Positions 10,024-18,979 are shown, numbered from the stretch's first letter. The stretch is DNA of 58,955 bases from Xanthomonas bromi (GCF_900092025.1 NZ_FLTX01000002.1:1-58955); one strand, 5' to 3'. Made by a program: numbers and translations. Notes: generated by a model from the letters alone, not told the origin.

Positions 10024-10623
10024 ATGAAGATCGAGGTGGCATTGCCGGGAGCGCAGATCAGCTGGCAGCGCGGATGGCTGGACGCGGCGCACGCCGATGC
10101 GTTGCTGCAGGCCCTGCTGGACCAGGTGCAGTGGGAGGTCCATCGCATCCGCATGTTCGGGCGGGTGGTGGATTCGCCGCGCCTGAGCAGCTGGATCGGT
10201 GATGCCGATGCCAGCTATCGCTACTCGGGCACGCAGTTTGCGCCGCAGCCGTGGCTTGAGGTGTTGCGGCCAGTGCGCGCCCGTCTGCAGGATGAAACCG
10301 GTTGCCCGTTCAACAGCGTGCTGGTGAACCGCTACCGTAGCGGCGCCGATGCGATGGGCTGGCATAGCGACGACGAGCCGGAGCTGGGCGCGCAACCGGT
10401 GATCGCATCGCTCAGCCTGGGCGCTGCGCGGCGCTTTGCGTTCAAGCATCGCGACGATGCGGCGCTGAAGCAGACGCTGGAACTGGGCCACGGCGATCTG
10501 CTGGTGATGGGCGGAGAGACCCAGCGCCATTACAAACACGCCTTGCCGCGCACCGTAAAGCCGGTCGGCGAGCGCATCAATTTGACCTTTCGTCAGATTG
10601 CGATGCGCGCGTCCCCGCGATAG
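10024..10623 (+). CDS. alkB: AlkB-family 2-oxoglutarate/Fe(II) DNA repair dioxygenase
   Basis: A 199-residue dioxygenase of the AlkB/ALKBH2 type that oxidatively removes alkyl groups from N1-adenine and N3-cytosine. The iron-binding HxD is seen in WHSDDE, the distal histidine in HYKHALP, and the 2-oxoglutarate-binding arginines in RINLTFR at the C-terminus. The substrate lid NRYRSGADAMGWH is typical of the short ALKBH2/3-like group. It starts at the ATG in CCCATGAAG. Transcribed alone and divergent from etfD. Its stop abuts a partial copy of a dispersed repeat (10622). Confidence 0.93.
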   Translation: MKIEVALPGAQISWQRGWLDAAHADALLQALLDQVQWEVHRIRMFGRVVDSPRLSSWIGDADASYRYSGTQFAPQPWLEVLRPVRARLQDETGCPFNSVLVNRYRSGADAMGWHSDDEPELGAQPVIASLSLGAARRFAFKHRDDAALKQTLELGHGDLLVMGGETQRHYKHALPRTVKPVGERINLTFRQIAMRASPR

Positions 10624-10653
10624 GAGCGGCTAACAAAACGTCGCGAGCGGTCG
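10622..10653. repeat. Solo end of the 'GAGCGGCTAACA' repeat
   Basis: The sequence beginning GAGCGGCTAACAAAACG and followed by a GCGAGCGGT segment directly follows the alkB stop. The same sequence, inverted, forms the right end of the element at 21616-21759. Here only one end is visible, suggesting a decayed or truncated copy. Confidence 0.6.
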
Positions 10654-10730
10654 CCTGCCGACGCGCGCAGGTCTTTTGTCAGCCTTATCGTGGTGGATGC
10701 AGTCAGAAGTCCGGGTCAAACGCTGAGTCT

Positions 10731-11051
10731 GTCGAGCGCGCGGTGCCCTCACCGCTCGCGGGACACGCCGTGAACCCGTCCATGGAGGCTCGGTGGCGGC
10801 ATCCATGCCGCCACACGGTCCCGCAAGCGGCGAGGACACCGCACCAGACCGTTTGCCGGTGGTTTTATTGAAGAACAAAACCACCGCGTCGCGCGATTTC
10901 GGGGGGTGCTGCTTGCTGTGCCGGAACCCTGGGCACCGATCAACGCGACTGGTCCTTGCCCGCTCACCGTCGCGGGACCCTTGGCGGCATGGATGCCGCC
11001 AAGGAGCGTACAAGGACGTACTTGCAGCGTGTCCCGCGAGGGTGGGCGGGC
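10731..11051. repeat. 320-bp foldback repeat, copy 1
   Basis: First of two long direct copies. The left part carries CTCGCGGGACACGC and the palindrome TGGCGGCATCCATGCCGCCA (10793-10812). The right part carries the mirror-image order: TTGGCGGCATGGATGCCGCC (10981-11000), then GCGTGTCCCGCGAG. The two halves can pair into one long fold. A central hairpin GGTGGTTTT...AAAACCACC lies at 10858-10885. This looks like a mobile or RNA-forming intergenic element rather than a gene. Confidence 0.8.
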
Positions 11052-11172
11052 AAGGGCCCTGCAGCAAGCTACAGACCAACCGCCCGACAGCTGCACCACC
11101 CGCGTTAGCCAATCATTTCAGGATGCCGAGATTTTGCGCGTTGCGTGCGCTGGCTATCTTCAAGCCTGGTGG

Positions 11173-11491
11173 GTCGAGCGCGCGGTGCCCTCACCGCTCG
11201 CGGGACACGCCGTGAATCCGTCCATGGAGGCTCGGTGGCGGCATCCATGCCGCCAACGGTCCCGCAAGCGGCGAGGACACCGCACCAGACCGTTGGCTGG
11301 TGGTTTTGCTAAAGAGCGAAATCACCGCGTCGCGCGGTTAGGAGTGGCTGGTTGCTCTGCCGAAACCCTGGGCACCGATCAACGCGACTGGTCTTTGCCC
11401 GCTCACCGTCTCGGGACCCTTGGCGGCATGGATGCCGCCAAGGAGCTTACAAGGACGTACTTGCAGCGTGTCCCGCGAGGGTGGGCGGGTA
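11173..11491. repeat. 320-bp foldback repeat, copy 2
   Basis: A second copy of the repeat starting at 10731, offset by 442 bases and mostly identical. Both 20-base GGCGGCATCCATGCC palindromes (11236-11255 and 11421-11442) and both CGGGACACGC-type ends are kept. The central hairpin changes to GGTGGTTTT...GAAATCACC, where a G-T wobble keeps the stem; this hints at selection for structure. Confidence 0.8.
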
Positions 11492-11581
11492 ACGATCCGG
11501 CAGCCAGGTCGCAGATCAGCCACCCTGCAATAGATCGGTGTGAAGTAGTTTCGTTAGACGCTTTAAGTTTGTCGCTTGGGC

Positions 11582-12226
11582 TTACAACGAATGCGGCAAG
11601 TTCTGGCTGTCCTGCTGCCCGGTGATCAAGGTCCAGCCCACCAGTTCGGTGGTGACCTGCGTCATCGCCTGCTCGAAGGCTGCGGCGACCGCGGCGGTGT
11701 CGGTGCTGGTGGACGGGCGTGCGACCAGGAAGGTGCGCGAGGCGGCCACGCGTTGATCGGACGAATGCAGCAGCTTGGCGTTGAGTTCGATGGTGGCCGA
11801 GGGCACCGATTGGCCGGCGTAATCGGCTTCGAAGCGGCGCACGTCGATCGCCAGCTTGTAGTCCGAGCGGATCCCGGCGCCGATGCGCGCCACCGCGGCG
11901 ATCTTGCCGGAGTCTTCGAACGCGCGCACCACGCTATCTTCCAGCATATCGGTAGCCGGTTGTGCCCAACCGGCGCCGTGATAGACCTGCAGCTCGCCCG
12001 GGGTGGGGCGCACGTTGATGCGCGGGCTGTCGATGAGGCGGGCTGCGCTCGGCTTGGCGACCGACAGCTGCCAGGTCACCTGCGGCCAGGTGGGATTGGG
12101 CGTGACGCGCACGGTGGGGGCATAGATCGTGGCCGGCTTCTTGTCGCTACCGGTCAGGACCGAGCAGCCGCCCAGCGCCAGTAACGAGAGGCACAGCAGG
12201 GGACGCAACAGGCGCATGGCAGTCAT
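11582..12226 (-). CDS. ABC-type transport auxiliary lipoprotein (PqiC-like)
   Basis: A 214-residue lipoprotein with a signal sequence ending in the lipobox LGGC (cysteine near residue 21). The rest matches the ABC_trans_aux/PqiC family, outer-membrane lipoproteins that accompany MCE transporters. The ATG at 12226 overlaps the stop of the MCE gene (ATGA) and gives the expected signal peptide; the longer frame upstream is the MCE gene in another frame. Last gene of a four-gene operon. It takes the place that MlaC and MlaB occupy in the classical mla operon, so this is a related but different system. Confidence 0.85.
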   Translation of the reverse strand: MTAMRLLRPLLCLSLLALGGCSVLTGSDKKPATIYAPTVRVTPNPTWPQVTWQLSVAKPSAARLIDSPRINVRPTPGELQVYHGAGWAQPATDMLEDSVVRAFEDSGKIAAVARIGAGIRSDYKLAIDVRRFEADYAGQSVPSATIELNAKLLHSSDQRVAASRTFLVARPSTSTDTAAVAAAFEQAMTQVTTELVGWTLITGQQDSQNLPHSL

Positions 12227-13149
12227 TTCGGTTCGAACTCCTTGGGTGCGTCGCGGCCGAGCAGGTAGCGCGCAGGGTTGTTGTCCAGTTTGTCGCTGAC
12301 CCGGCGCAGGTCGCGGATCAGGCCGCGCAATTCGGTCAGTGTCGGTCCGAGCTGGCCCAGGCCGTCGTTGGCGAAGCTGTTGATGGCCGCGCGGTTCTCG
12401 CCAAGGATGTTGTCGGCGTTGCCGGCAGCCGAATCCAGCTTGACCAGCGTTGCATCCAGCTTGTTCAAGATGCCCGGCAGTTGCTGCACCAGATTCTGAT
12501 CCAGCCGCTTGATGGTGCCGTTGGTGGTGGTCAGGGTGGTGTCGAGATTGCGCGCGGCATCGCGCGCGCTGACGATCAGCGCCTGCATGCCTTCGTCGCG
12601 ATCGGCGATCCCGCCGCTGATTTTTTCCAGGTTCTGCAGCGTGGCCGAAATGCTGGCCACGTTCTTGTCCGAGAGCATCTCGTCCATGCGCTCGACGATG
12701 CGGTTGGCGGTGTCGGTGATGTTCTGCAGCGCCGAGGGCGTGGTCTGGATGATCGGCGCATCGCTCTTGTCGATGGTGGTCAGCGACGGCGCCTCGGGCG
12801 TGCCGCCGGAGAGCTGGATGATCGACGGGCCGGTCAGGCTGGTGATGGCGAGCTTGGCGCGGGTATCGCTCTTGATCGGCGTGGTGGAGTTGACCCGCAC
12901 GTGTGCGACCACCTGGCGCGGATCGTTCGGCGCCAGGGTCAGCTCGGTGATCGAGCCGACCGCGATGCCGTTGTATTGCACCGGGCTGCCGACCGACAGG
13001 CCGGTGACGGCCTCGCGGAACACCACCCGGTATTGCTGCCAGGTGCGGTCGGACGAATATTTCGCGGCCCATAGCCCGAACAGCAGCAAGGCCAGGCCTG
13101 CCACGATGGTGAAGGCGCCGATCAGGACGTAATTGGCTTTGGTTTCCAT
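12223..13149 (-). CDS. MCE (MlaD-like) lipid-transport protein
   Basis: A 308-residue protein with one N-terminal transmembrane helix (about residues 8-30) and one MCE domain, recognisable by GLSVGSPVQYNGIAVG near residues 50-65. A long helical C-terminal region follows, rich in Leu/Asn/Asp as in MCE proteins that form periplasmic tubes. It is anchored in the inner membrane and carries phospholipids between membranes. Its start lies 2 bases after the ATPase stop and its end overlaps the lipoprotein start, so translation is coupled. Confidence 0.9.
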   Translation of the reverse strand: METKANYVLIGAFTIVAGLALLLFGLWAAKYSSDRTWQQYRVVFREAVTGLSVGSPVQYNGIAVGSITELTLAPNDPRQVVAHVRVNSTTPIKSDTRAKLAITSLTGPSIIQLSGGTPEAPSLTTIDKSDAPIIQTTPSALQNITDTANRIVERMDEMLSDKNVASISATLQNLEKISGGIADRDEGMQALIVSARDAARNLDTTLTTTNGTIKRLDQNLVQQLPGILNKLDATLVKLDSAAGNADNILGENRAAINSFANDGLGQLGPTLTELRGLIRDLRRVSDKLDNNPARYLLGRDAPKEFEPK

Positions 13150-13151
13150 GC

Positions 13152-13994
13152 TCAGGCGGTCTCGGTGGAGTCGGTCTTGGCCGCGCGCGCGGCGCGGGCG
13201 CGCGGACCGTGGAAATATTCCTGGATCCAGGGGTGGTCGATCTGCTCGACCTCGGCCAGCGGCGCGTTGGCGATCACCTTGCGATCGGCCAGCACCGCGA
13301 TGCGGTCGCAGATGGCGTACAGCGTATCCAGGTCGTGGGTGATCAGGAACACGGTCAGGCCCAATGCCTGCTGCAGGGTGCGGATCAAACGGTCGAAGGC
13401 GGCCGCGCCGATCGGGTCCAGCCCGGCGGTGGGTTCGTCCAGGAACAGCAGCGGTGGGTCCAGTGCCAGCGCCCGCGCCAGACCGGCGCGCTTGCGCATG
13501 CCGCCGGACAATTGCGAGGGCAGTTTGTCCAGTGCATCGGCCGGCAGGCCGGCCAGCTTGATCTTCAGCAGCGCCAGCTCGAAATACCAGCGCTCCGGAA
13601 ACTCGCCGTGGTGTTCTTTCAACGGCACCTGCACGTTTTCGCCGACGGTCATCGACGAAAACAGCGCACCGTCCTGGAACAGCACACCGGTATTGCGGGT
13701 GATGTGCTGGCGGTCGACAAAGCGCCCGGAGCGCGCGTCCGCCCCCAGCACCTGGATGCTGCCGGCGTCGGGTTCGCGCAGGCCCAGGATGCTGCGCATC
13801 AGAACCGACTTGCCGGTGCCCGAGCCGCCGACCACGCCCAGGATCTCGCCGCGACGCACGTCCAGGTCGAGCTCTTCGTGGACGACCTGACTACCGAACC
13901 GGTTGGTCAGCCCGCGCACGGAGATCGCCAACTGGTCGTCGTCGGCATCAGTCTCGGTGCCGGGATGGGGGATTGGGGATTGGGGATTGGTCAA
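13152..13994 (-). CDS. MCE transporter ATP-binding protein (MlaF-like)
   Basis: A 280-residue ABC ATPase: Walker A GGSGTGKS (residues 56-63), signature LSGGMRKR, Walker B LLFLDEPTAGLDP and H-loop THDLD. It energises the permease encoded upstream. The start is odd: no ATG exists before the first strand, and the best candidate is TTG at 13994, preceded by AAGG. The first dozen codons (TNPQSPIPHPG) are read from one arm of a dispersed heptad repeat, so the N-terminal tail is probably repeat-derived and not functional. An internal start such as the TTG in QLAIS remains possible. Confidence 0.88.
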   Translation of the reverse strand: MTNPQSPIPHPGTETDADDDQLAISVRGLTNRFGSQVVHEELDLDVRRGEILGVVGGSGTGKSVLMRSILGLREPDAGSIQVLGADARSGRFVDRQHITRNTGVLFQDGALFSSMTVGENVQVPLKEHHGEFPERWYFELALLKIKLAGLPADALDKLPSQLSGGMRKRAGLARALALDPPLLFLDEPTAGLDPIGAAAFDRLIRTLQQALGLTVFLITHDLDTLYAICDRIAVLADRKVIANAPLAEVEQIDHPWIQEYFHGPRARAARAAKTDSTETA

Positions 13995-14073
13995 AGCACC
14001 TTGCTCCCAGATAGCAGTGCAAGTGCGTTGCTCACGCTCTGCACGAATCCCAAATCCCGAATATCGAATCCCC
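13962..14073. repeat. Inverted heptad-repeat element, mlaF-like/mlaE-like junction
   Basis: Left arm 13962-13990 is a run of GGGATTG heptads on the + strand. Right arm 14044-14073 is the inverse (CGAATCCC, AAATCCC and so on). The 53-base spacer has no other feature. One arm lies inside the coding start of the ATPase gene. Same family as the elements at 50991 and 57411. Confidence 0.8.
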
Positions 14074-14079
14074 GCCTCA

Positions 14080-15192
14080 TCACCACCCCATCTTCATGAA
14101 CCACAACGCCGCAATCGCATCGAGGATGATGACCAAGGAAATCGTCTGCACCACCGAGGAGGTGGTGCGCTCGCCCACCGACTGGGCGGTGCCGCTCACT
14201 TTGAGCCCTTCCAGGCAGCCGATCAGGCCGATCACCAGCGCAAACAGCGGCGCCTTGGACAGGCCGACCAGGAAATGCCGTAACTGGATGGTCTCATGCA
14301 TGCGCGCCAGGTACATCTGCGGCGGGATGTCCAGGTCGAACGCGCCCACGGTGACGCCACCGGCCAGGCCGGCGATCATCGCGATGAAGGTCAGCAGCGG
14401 CAGGGTGAAGATCAGCGCGAGCAGGCGCGGGATGACCAGCAGGTCGATCGGGTCCAAGCCCAGGGTACGGATGGCGTCTACTTCCTCGCGCGATTTCATC
14501 GCACCGATCTGCGCGGTGAACGCACTGGCGGTGCGCCCGGCCAGCACGATGGCGGTCAGCAGCACCGCGAACTCGCGCAGGAAGGCGATGCTGACCAGCT
14601 CCACCACGTAAATTTCCGCGCCGAAGTCGCGCAGGATGGTCGAACCCAGGAAGGCGATCACCGCGCCCACCAGATACGACAGCAGCACTACCAGCGGCAC
14701 CGCATCCAGGCCCACCTGCTCCATGTGATGCACGGTGGAGGTCAGGCGGAAGCGGCGCGGCTCGTGGATCAGCCGCATGATCTTGACCAGGTTCTCGCCT
14801 AGAAAACTGTTGAGCTCCAGAATGCCCTGGCCGACCCCGTGGGTGGTGCGGCCCAGGCGATCCAGCGCGGCGACGAAGCCGTAGTCGCGCTTGGGCTTGG
14901 GGCGCTCGTCGTTGAGTTCCTCGATGGTGCACACCAGCGCCTGGTGCTCGTCGCGGAAATCGATCGCGTCTTCCTTCAGGCCGATGCGGCTGGCGAAGCG
15001 CAGCAGTTGCAGCACGCCGGCCGAATCCAGTTGCGCGATGCCGCGCGCGTCGATGCGCCGAATGCCATCGGGCACGGTCTGCAGCAGTTCCGCCTGCGGC
15101 AAGGCGGTCGCCAGGACCCAACTGCCCGCGAGCCGGAGCTGTGCCTGATCTTGCGAGTCTTGTTCGATGCGTGGGGGTTGCGGTTTGATCAT
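14080..15192 (-). CDS. MCE transporter permease with N-terminal STAS domain (MlaE-like)
   Basis: A 370-residue protein. Residues 1 to about 100 form a STAS-like domain (RIDARGIAQLDSAGVLQLL is the typical core), corresponding to MlaB fused to the permease. The remainder is an MlaE permease with about five membrane helices and the family motif GRTASAFTAQIGAMK followed by EEVDAIRTLG. The start at 15192 (MIKPQPP) is chosen because the domain begins there; the frame stays open to 15357 without a ribosome site. First gene of the operon; the next gene follows after 85 bases filled by a heptad-repeat element. Confidence 0.9.
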   Translation of the reverse strand: MIKPQPPRIEQDSQDQAQLRLAGSWVLATALPQAELLQTVPDGIRRIDARGIAQLDSAGVLQLLRFASRIGLKEDAIDFRDEHQALVCTIEELNDERPKPKRDYGFVAALDRLGRTTHGVGQGILELNSFLGENLVKIMRLIHEPRRFRLTSTVHHMEQVGLDAVPLVVLLSYLVGAVIAFLGSTILRDFGAEIYVVELVSIAFLREFAVLLTAIVLAGRTASAFTAQIGAMKSREEVDAIRTLGLDPIDLLVIPRLLALIFTLPLLTFIAMIAGLAGGVTVGAFDLDIPPQMYLARMHETIQLRHFLVGLSKAPLFALVIGLIGCLEGLKVSGTAQSVGERTTSSVVQTISLVIILDAIAALWFMKMGW

Positions 15193-15359
15193 GGGTGGCC
15201 TGTCCGTGGCGCCAGCATACAGCGCCGATGTGAGCGACGGATGGGTGCGCGACAGCAGTGGTATGCCTGCAGCCGGCGATGAGGCGCCCGCAACGCGCGC
15301 TGCGGCATACACTGACGGTCTCGCCGGACACGGCGTTTCTCCGATCCGACCCGTCACGC

Positions 15360-16619
15360 ATGTCCGCTGCCACCCTTGTCCTCCCCTCCGCCAGCGCCAC
15401 CTACGCCCAGCGCGTCGCCTTCGTGTCCGAAATCGCCGGGCGCCTGCATTCCTATGGCACCACTGCGCAACGGCTGGAGGCCGCCTTGGTCGGGTTGTCG
15501 CAGAAGCTGGGCCTGGACTGCGAGCCCTGGTCCAACCCCACCGGCATCATCCTGAGCTTCAGCGACCCGACCAAGGCCATCGGTTCCAGCGATATCACCC
15601 GGGTGATTCGCCTGGCCCCGGGGGAAAACGATCTGTACAAGCTCAGCGTGGCCGACTACGTGGCCGACAGCGTGGCCAACGGCCGCATGAGCATCGCGCA
15701 GGGCCACACCGCATTGCGCCGGCTGGACCGCGAGGTGGACCGGCGCGGCAAGACCATGCAGGTACTGGCCTTCGGGCTGGCTGCAGCCGGCGTGGCCGGG
15801 CTGTGGAAGCTGCCATGGCTGGATATCGCCACGGCGGGGGCGATCGGCATGTCGATCGGCCTGCTCACCCAATACACCGACAAGCGCGCTGCCACCAAGG
15901 AAGCCGGCGAAGCGCTGGCCGGCCTGCTGGCCGGGGTGGTGGCGGCGCTGGTGGCCTCCCTGCTGGGGCCGTTGAATCTCAATACCGTGATCATCGCCTC
16001 GCTGGTGGTGCTGCTGCCGGGCATGTCATTGACCAATGCATTCAACGAGTTGGCTAGCCAGCACTGGGTCTCCGGCACGGCGCGCCTGGCCGGTGCGGTC
16101 ACCACCGTGCTCAAGCTGACCGTGGGTGCGGTCATCGCGGTGACGCTGACTCAGCTGCTTGGCCTGCATCCTCAGGTAGCCGCGTTGCGGCCACAGGCCG
16201 GCTGGGTGGAATGGGCGTCGTTAGTGGTGGCCGCTTATGCGTTTGCGGTGTTGTTCAAAGCCAATCGACGTGATTATTTATGGATCATGACGGCGGCCAT
16301 GTCCGGATATGTCATTGCGCGTTATGCGGGGCATGCCTGGGGCGGGCCGGCCGGGGTATTCGCCTCGGCCATGACATTGACCGCTGCGGGAAATCTTTTC
16401 GGGCGAGTGGTCCACAAACCCGGCGCGCTGATCCGGTTGCCCGGCATCATCATGCTGGTTCCGGGTAGCGTCAGTTTGCGTGGCTTTTTGACCCTGGTGC
16501 AGCAACAGGATGTCACCGTGGGACAAGCCGCACTCTTGGCAGTGACCAATATCGTGATGGCATTGATGGCCGGATTGCTGTTCGGCAATCTGCTCGTTCC
16601 GGCCCGCAAGAATTTATGA
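15360..16619 (+). CDS. ThrE-type threonine/serine exporter family protein
   Basis: A 419-residue membrane protein. An N-terminal cytoplasmic part of about 120 residues contains the family GRLHSYGTTAQRLE and WSNPTG stretches. Then come about ten hydrophobic helices arranged as a ThrE (DUF1212) half and a ThrE_2 half; PGMSLTNA and PGSVSLRG are the mirrored motifs of the two halves. Family members export threonine and serine; the substrate here is inferred. The ATG at 15360 is used because it gives the typical N-terminus. Divergent from the MCE operon. A terminator follows at 16641. Confidence 0.85.
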   Translation: MSAATLVLPSASATYAQRVAFVSEIAGRLHSYGTTAQRLEAALVGLSQKLGLDCEPWSNPTGIILSFSDPTKAIGSSDITRVIRLAPGENDLYKLSVADYVADSVANGRMSIAQGHTALRRLDREVDRRGKTMQVLAFGLAAAGVAGLWKLPWLDIATAGAIGMSIGLLTQYTDKRAATKEAGEALAGLLAGVVAALVASLLGPLNLNTVIIASLVVLLPGMSLTNAFNELASQHWVSGTARLAGAVTTVLKLTVGAVIAVTLTQLLGLHPQVAALRPQAGWVEWASLVVAAYAFAVLFKANRRDYLWIMTAAMSGYVIARYAGHAWGGPAGVFASAMTLTAAGNLFGRVVHKPGALIRLPGIIMLVPGSVSLRGFLTLVQQQDVTVGQAALLAVTNIVMALMAGLLFGNLLVPARKNL

Positions 16620-16640
16620 GCAGGAAAACATCGCGCAATA

Positions 16641-16665
16641 AAAACGCCGGCATTGCCGGCGTTTT
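16641..16665. terminator. Bidirectional terminator between thrE-like and hns-like genes
   Basis: AAAACGCCGGCA-TTG-CCGGCGTTTT, a GC stem with A and T flanks between two converging genes. It serves the exporter on the + strand and the H-NS gene on the - strand. Confidence 0.88.
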
Positions 16666-16677
16666 TATTGGCTTGAA

Positions 16678-17139
16678 TCAAGCGGCCTTGGACTTCTTGG
16701 TGGCGCGCTTGGTGACGGTTTTGCGCGGCGAGGCCTTCTTTGCTGGAGCCTTCTTCGCACCGCCGACCTTGCTGATCAGAAAGTCTTCGACTTTCTTGCC
16801 GGCGGCGGTCAGCTCGGCCAGCCAGCGCGGCTGCTTGCCACGGCCGGTCCAGGTTTCCTGGATGTTGGCGGGATTGCGATACTTCGGCGGGACCTTACCC
16901 AGCTTGCGACCGGCACGCGGGCCCGGCTTGCCGGCAGCAGCCGGACGGCCCGGGCCAGCACTGGCGGAAGCGCCAAAGAGTTCTTCAATGGAATAACCCT
17001 GGGCTTTCGCAGCGCGGGTCAGCTGCGTACGAACCTTGGCAATCGGGGCGCGCTTGGCAACCACCGTCTGCTGCTTCTTTGCATTTTTGATCAGGGCGCT
17101 CAACTGCTTGGCCGACAGGCCGCTAAGATCGATCGACAT
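16678..17139 (-). CDS. H-NS-family DNA-binding protein with lysine-rich tail
   Basis: A 153-residue nucleoid protein. The N-terminal helix (SIDLSGLSAKQLSALIKNAK) should dimerise. The C-terminal H-NS core is clear: YRNPANIQETWTGRGKQPRWL. The linker is rich in Gly/Pro/Ala/Arg. After the core, about 35 residues form a Lys/Ala/Pro tail like histone H1 (KKAPAKKASPRK), not found in enterobacterial H-NS. The ATG at 17139 follows a GGAG site; an in-frame TTG one codon upstream is rejected. Likely a global silencer; Xanthomonas relatives (Xrv proteins) affect virulence, but which paralogue this is cannot be told. Confidence 0.9.
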   Translation of the reverse strand: MSIDLSGLSAKQLSALIKNAKKQQTVVAKRAPIAKVRTQLTRAAKAQGYSIEELFGASASAGPGRPAAAGKPGPRAGRKLGKVPPKYRNPANIQETWTGRGKQPRWLAELTAAGKKVEDFLISKVGGAKKAPAKKASPRKTVTKRATKKSKAA

Positions 17140-17225
17140 CAACTACTCCGGAAAATGTAGAGAGAAAGAATGCCGGTCCATGGCAGCGATGACCATCATA
17201 AAGTGAGAAAACCGGCATGACAAAT

Positions 17226-17248
17226 GCGCCGAAATAATTCGGCGCTTT
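17226..17248 (-). terminator. Terminator downstream of proS
   Basis: GCGCCGAA-ATAA-TTCGGCGC, a perfect 8-bp stem followed by TTT on the + strand and ATTTG on the - strand. It is 37 bases beyond the proS stop. T-tracts are short, so strength is uncertain. Confidence 0.6.
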
Positions 17249-17284
17249 GCGTTCATCCATTTGAAGCCGATGGCGGCTGTTTGA

Positions 17285-18979
17285 TCAATGCCCCAGGCGG
17301 GAGAATAACCCGGCTTTATCCAGGTTTTCTGCCGCATCGGCGGTGCGGGCGCGATATTCAAATGTGCCGGCCGCCAAACCGCGTTCCGAGACCACCACCC
17401 GATGCGGAATGCCTAGCAGTTCCATATCGGCGAACATCGCGCCCGGGCGCAGTCCGCGGTCGTCCAAGGCGGCATCCAGGCCGGCGGCAATCAATTCGTC
17501 CAGCAACGCCTGGGCGGCAGCGAGCACCTGTGGGTCCTGCTTGGGATTGATCACGCAGACCACCACCTGCCACGGCGCCATCGGCGCGGGCCAGATGATG
17601 CCGGCGTCGTCATGGTTCTGTTCGATTGCCGCGGCCACGATGCGCGAAATCCCGATGCCGTAACAGCCCATCTTCATCACGGCCACCCTGCCGCCCTCGT
17701 CGATGACGGTGGCCTGCAGCGCCTGCGCGTACTGGCTGCCCAGCTGGAACACATGGCCCACTTCGATGCCGCGGGCCAGGCGCAGTTCGCCGCCATCGGC
17801 CGCGCGCTCGCCTTCGACCACGTTGCGCACATCGGCCACGGTCTCCGGTTCGGGCAGGTCGCGGCCCCAGTTGACACCGACCAGATGCGCGCCGGACACA
17901 TTCGCGCCAACCACGAAATCGGCCAGTGCCGCGACATCGCGGTCGGCCACCACGCGCACCGGGCGCGCGGTGTTCACCGGTCCCAGGAAGCCGGGCTCGC
18001 AGCCAAGGTGCTCCCGGATCTCGGTCTCGTTGGCCAGGCGGTAGTCGGCCAGGCCGGCCACCTTGGCCAGCTTGATTTCGTTGACCGCGTGGTCGCCACG
18101 CACCAGCACCAGCACAAAGCCTGCCTCGGTCATCACTGCCACCGACTTGACCGTGCGCTGCAGCGCGATGCCGAGCAACTGGGCAACGTCCTGGCAAGTC
18201 TTTTGGGTGGGCGTTGCCACCTGTTGCATCGCTTCGTTTGCGTCGGCGCGCGGGGCAGGCGGTGCTGCACTGGCGGTTTCCACGTTGGCGGCGTAATCGG
18301 AAGCCGTGGAAAACGCCAGCGAGTCTTCGCCGGAGTCGGCGATGACGTGGAATTCCTGCGAGGCATCGCCGCCGATGGCACCGGAATCGGCCTGCACGGC
18401 GCGGAAATCCAGTCCCAGGCGGGTAAAGATGCGGGTATATGCGGCGCGCATGTTGTCGTATTCGCGCGCCATGTCTTCGTCGGTGAGATGGAACGAATAC
18501 GCGTCCTTCATCAGGAACTCGCGCGCACGCATGACGCCGAAGCGCGGGCGGATTTCATCGCGGAATTTGGTCTGGATCTGATAGAAATTCAGCGGCAGCT
18601 GCTTGTAGCTGTTGATTTCCTGGCGCGCGAATTCGGCCGCGGCCTCTTCGGCGGTGGGGCTGTAGCAGAACTCCTGCTCCTTGCGGTCCTTGATCTTGAG
18701 CAGTTGCCCACCGAACTTTTCCCAACGGCCGGTGGCGTCCCACAGCTCGCGCGGCTGGATGGTGGGGAACAGGACTTCCACCGCGCCGGCGCGGTTCATC
18801 TCTTCGCGCACGACGGCTTCGACCTTGCGCAGCACGCGCAGACCCAGCGGCGACCAGGTGTACAGCCCGGAGGCCAGCTTGCGGATCATGCCCGCGCGCA
18901 GCATCAGACGGTGGCTGACCAGTTCGGCGTCGGCCGGGGTTTCCTTGGTGGTGTGCAGGTGGAACTGGGAAAGACGCAT
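17285..18979 (-). CDS. proS: Prolyl-tRNA synthetase
   Basis: A 564-residue bacterial-type class II synthetase charging tRNA-Pro. Motif 2 appears in [21 protein letters not shown], and the editing (INS) domain with the YbaK-like fold occupies about residues 225-400. Motif 3 appears in [14 protein letters not shown], and the anticodon-binding domain ends the protein. The ATG at 18979 gives the canonical [13 protein letters not shown] start; the frame stays open to 19177 without support. It lies downstream of the DUF4124 gene on the same strand, with 271 bases between them in which I see no feature. Confidence 0.97.
   Translation of the reverse strand: MRLSQFHLHTTKETPADAELVSHRLMLRAGMIRKLASGLYTWSPLGLRVLRKVEAVVREEMNRAGAVEVLFPTIQPRELWDATGRWEKFGGQLLKIKDRKEQEFCYSPTAEEAAAEFARQEINSYKQLPLNFYQIQTKFRDEIRPRFGVMRAREFLMKDAYSFHLTDEDMAREYDNMRAAYTRIFTRLGLDFRAVQADSGAIGGDASQEFHVIADSGEDSLAFSTASDYAANVETASAAPPAPRADANEAMQQVATPTQKTCQDVAQLLGIALQRTVKSVAVMTEAGFVLVLVRGDHAVNEIKLAKVAGLADYRLANETEIREHLGCEPGFLGPVNTARPVRVVADRDVAALADFVVGANVSGAHLVGVNWGRDLPEPETVADVRNVVEGERAADGGELRLARGIEVGHVFQLGSQYAQALQATVIDEGGRVAVMKMGCYGIGISRIVAAAIEQNHDDAGIIWPAPMAPWQVVVCVINPKQDPQVLAAAQALLDELIAAGLDAALDDRGLRPGAMFADMELLGIPHRVVVSERGLAAGTFEYRARTADAAENLDKAGLFSRLGH

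Larger units (their letters stand above)
10624..11581. other. Gene-free region of 958 bases between alkB and the MCE operon
   Basis: Open frames here fall inside repeats, lack ribosome sites and have repeat-driven composition, so I call no gene. The stretch holds the solo repeat end at 10622 and the two foldback repeats listed next. The segment 11052-11172 between the repeats and the tail 11492-11581 show no recognisable feature. Confidence 0.7.

Noticed and set aside
10630..11625. Several overlapping frames of 60-240 residues between alkB and the MCE operon
   Set aside because: They are translations of the two foldback repeats, present in similar form in both copies and strands, with no ribosome sites.
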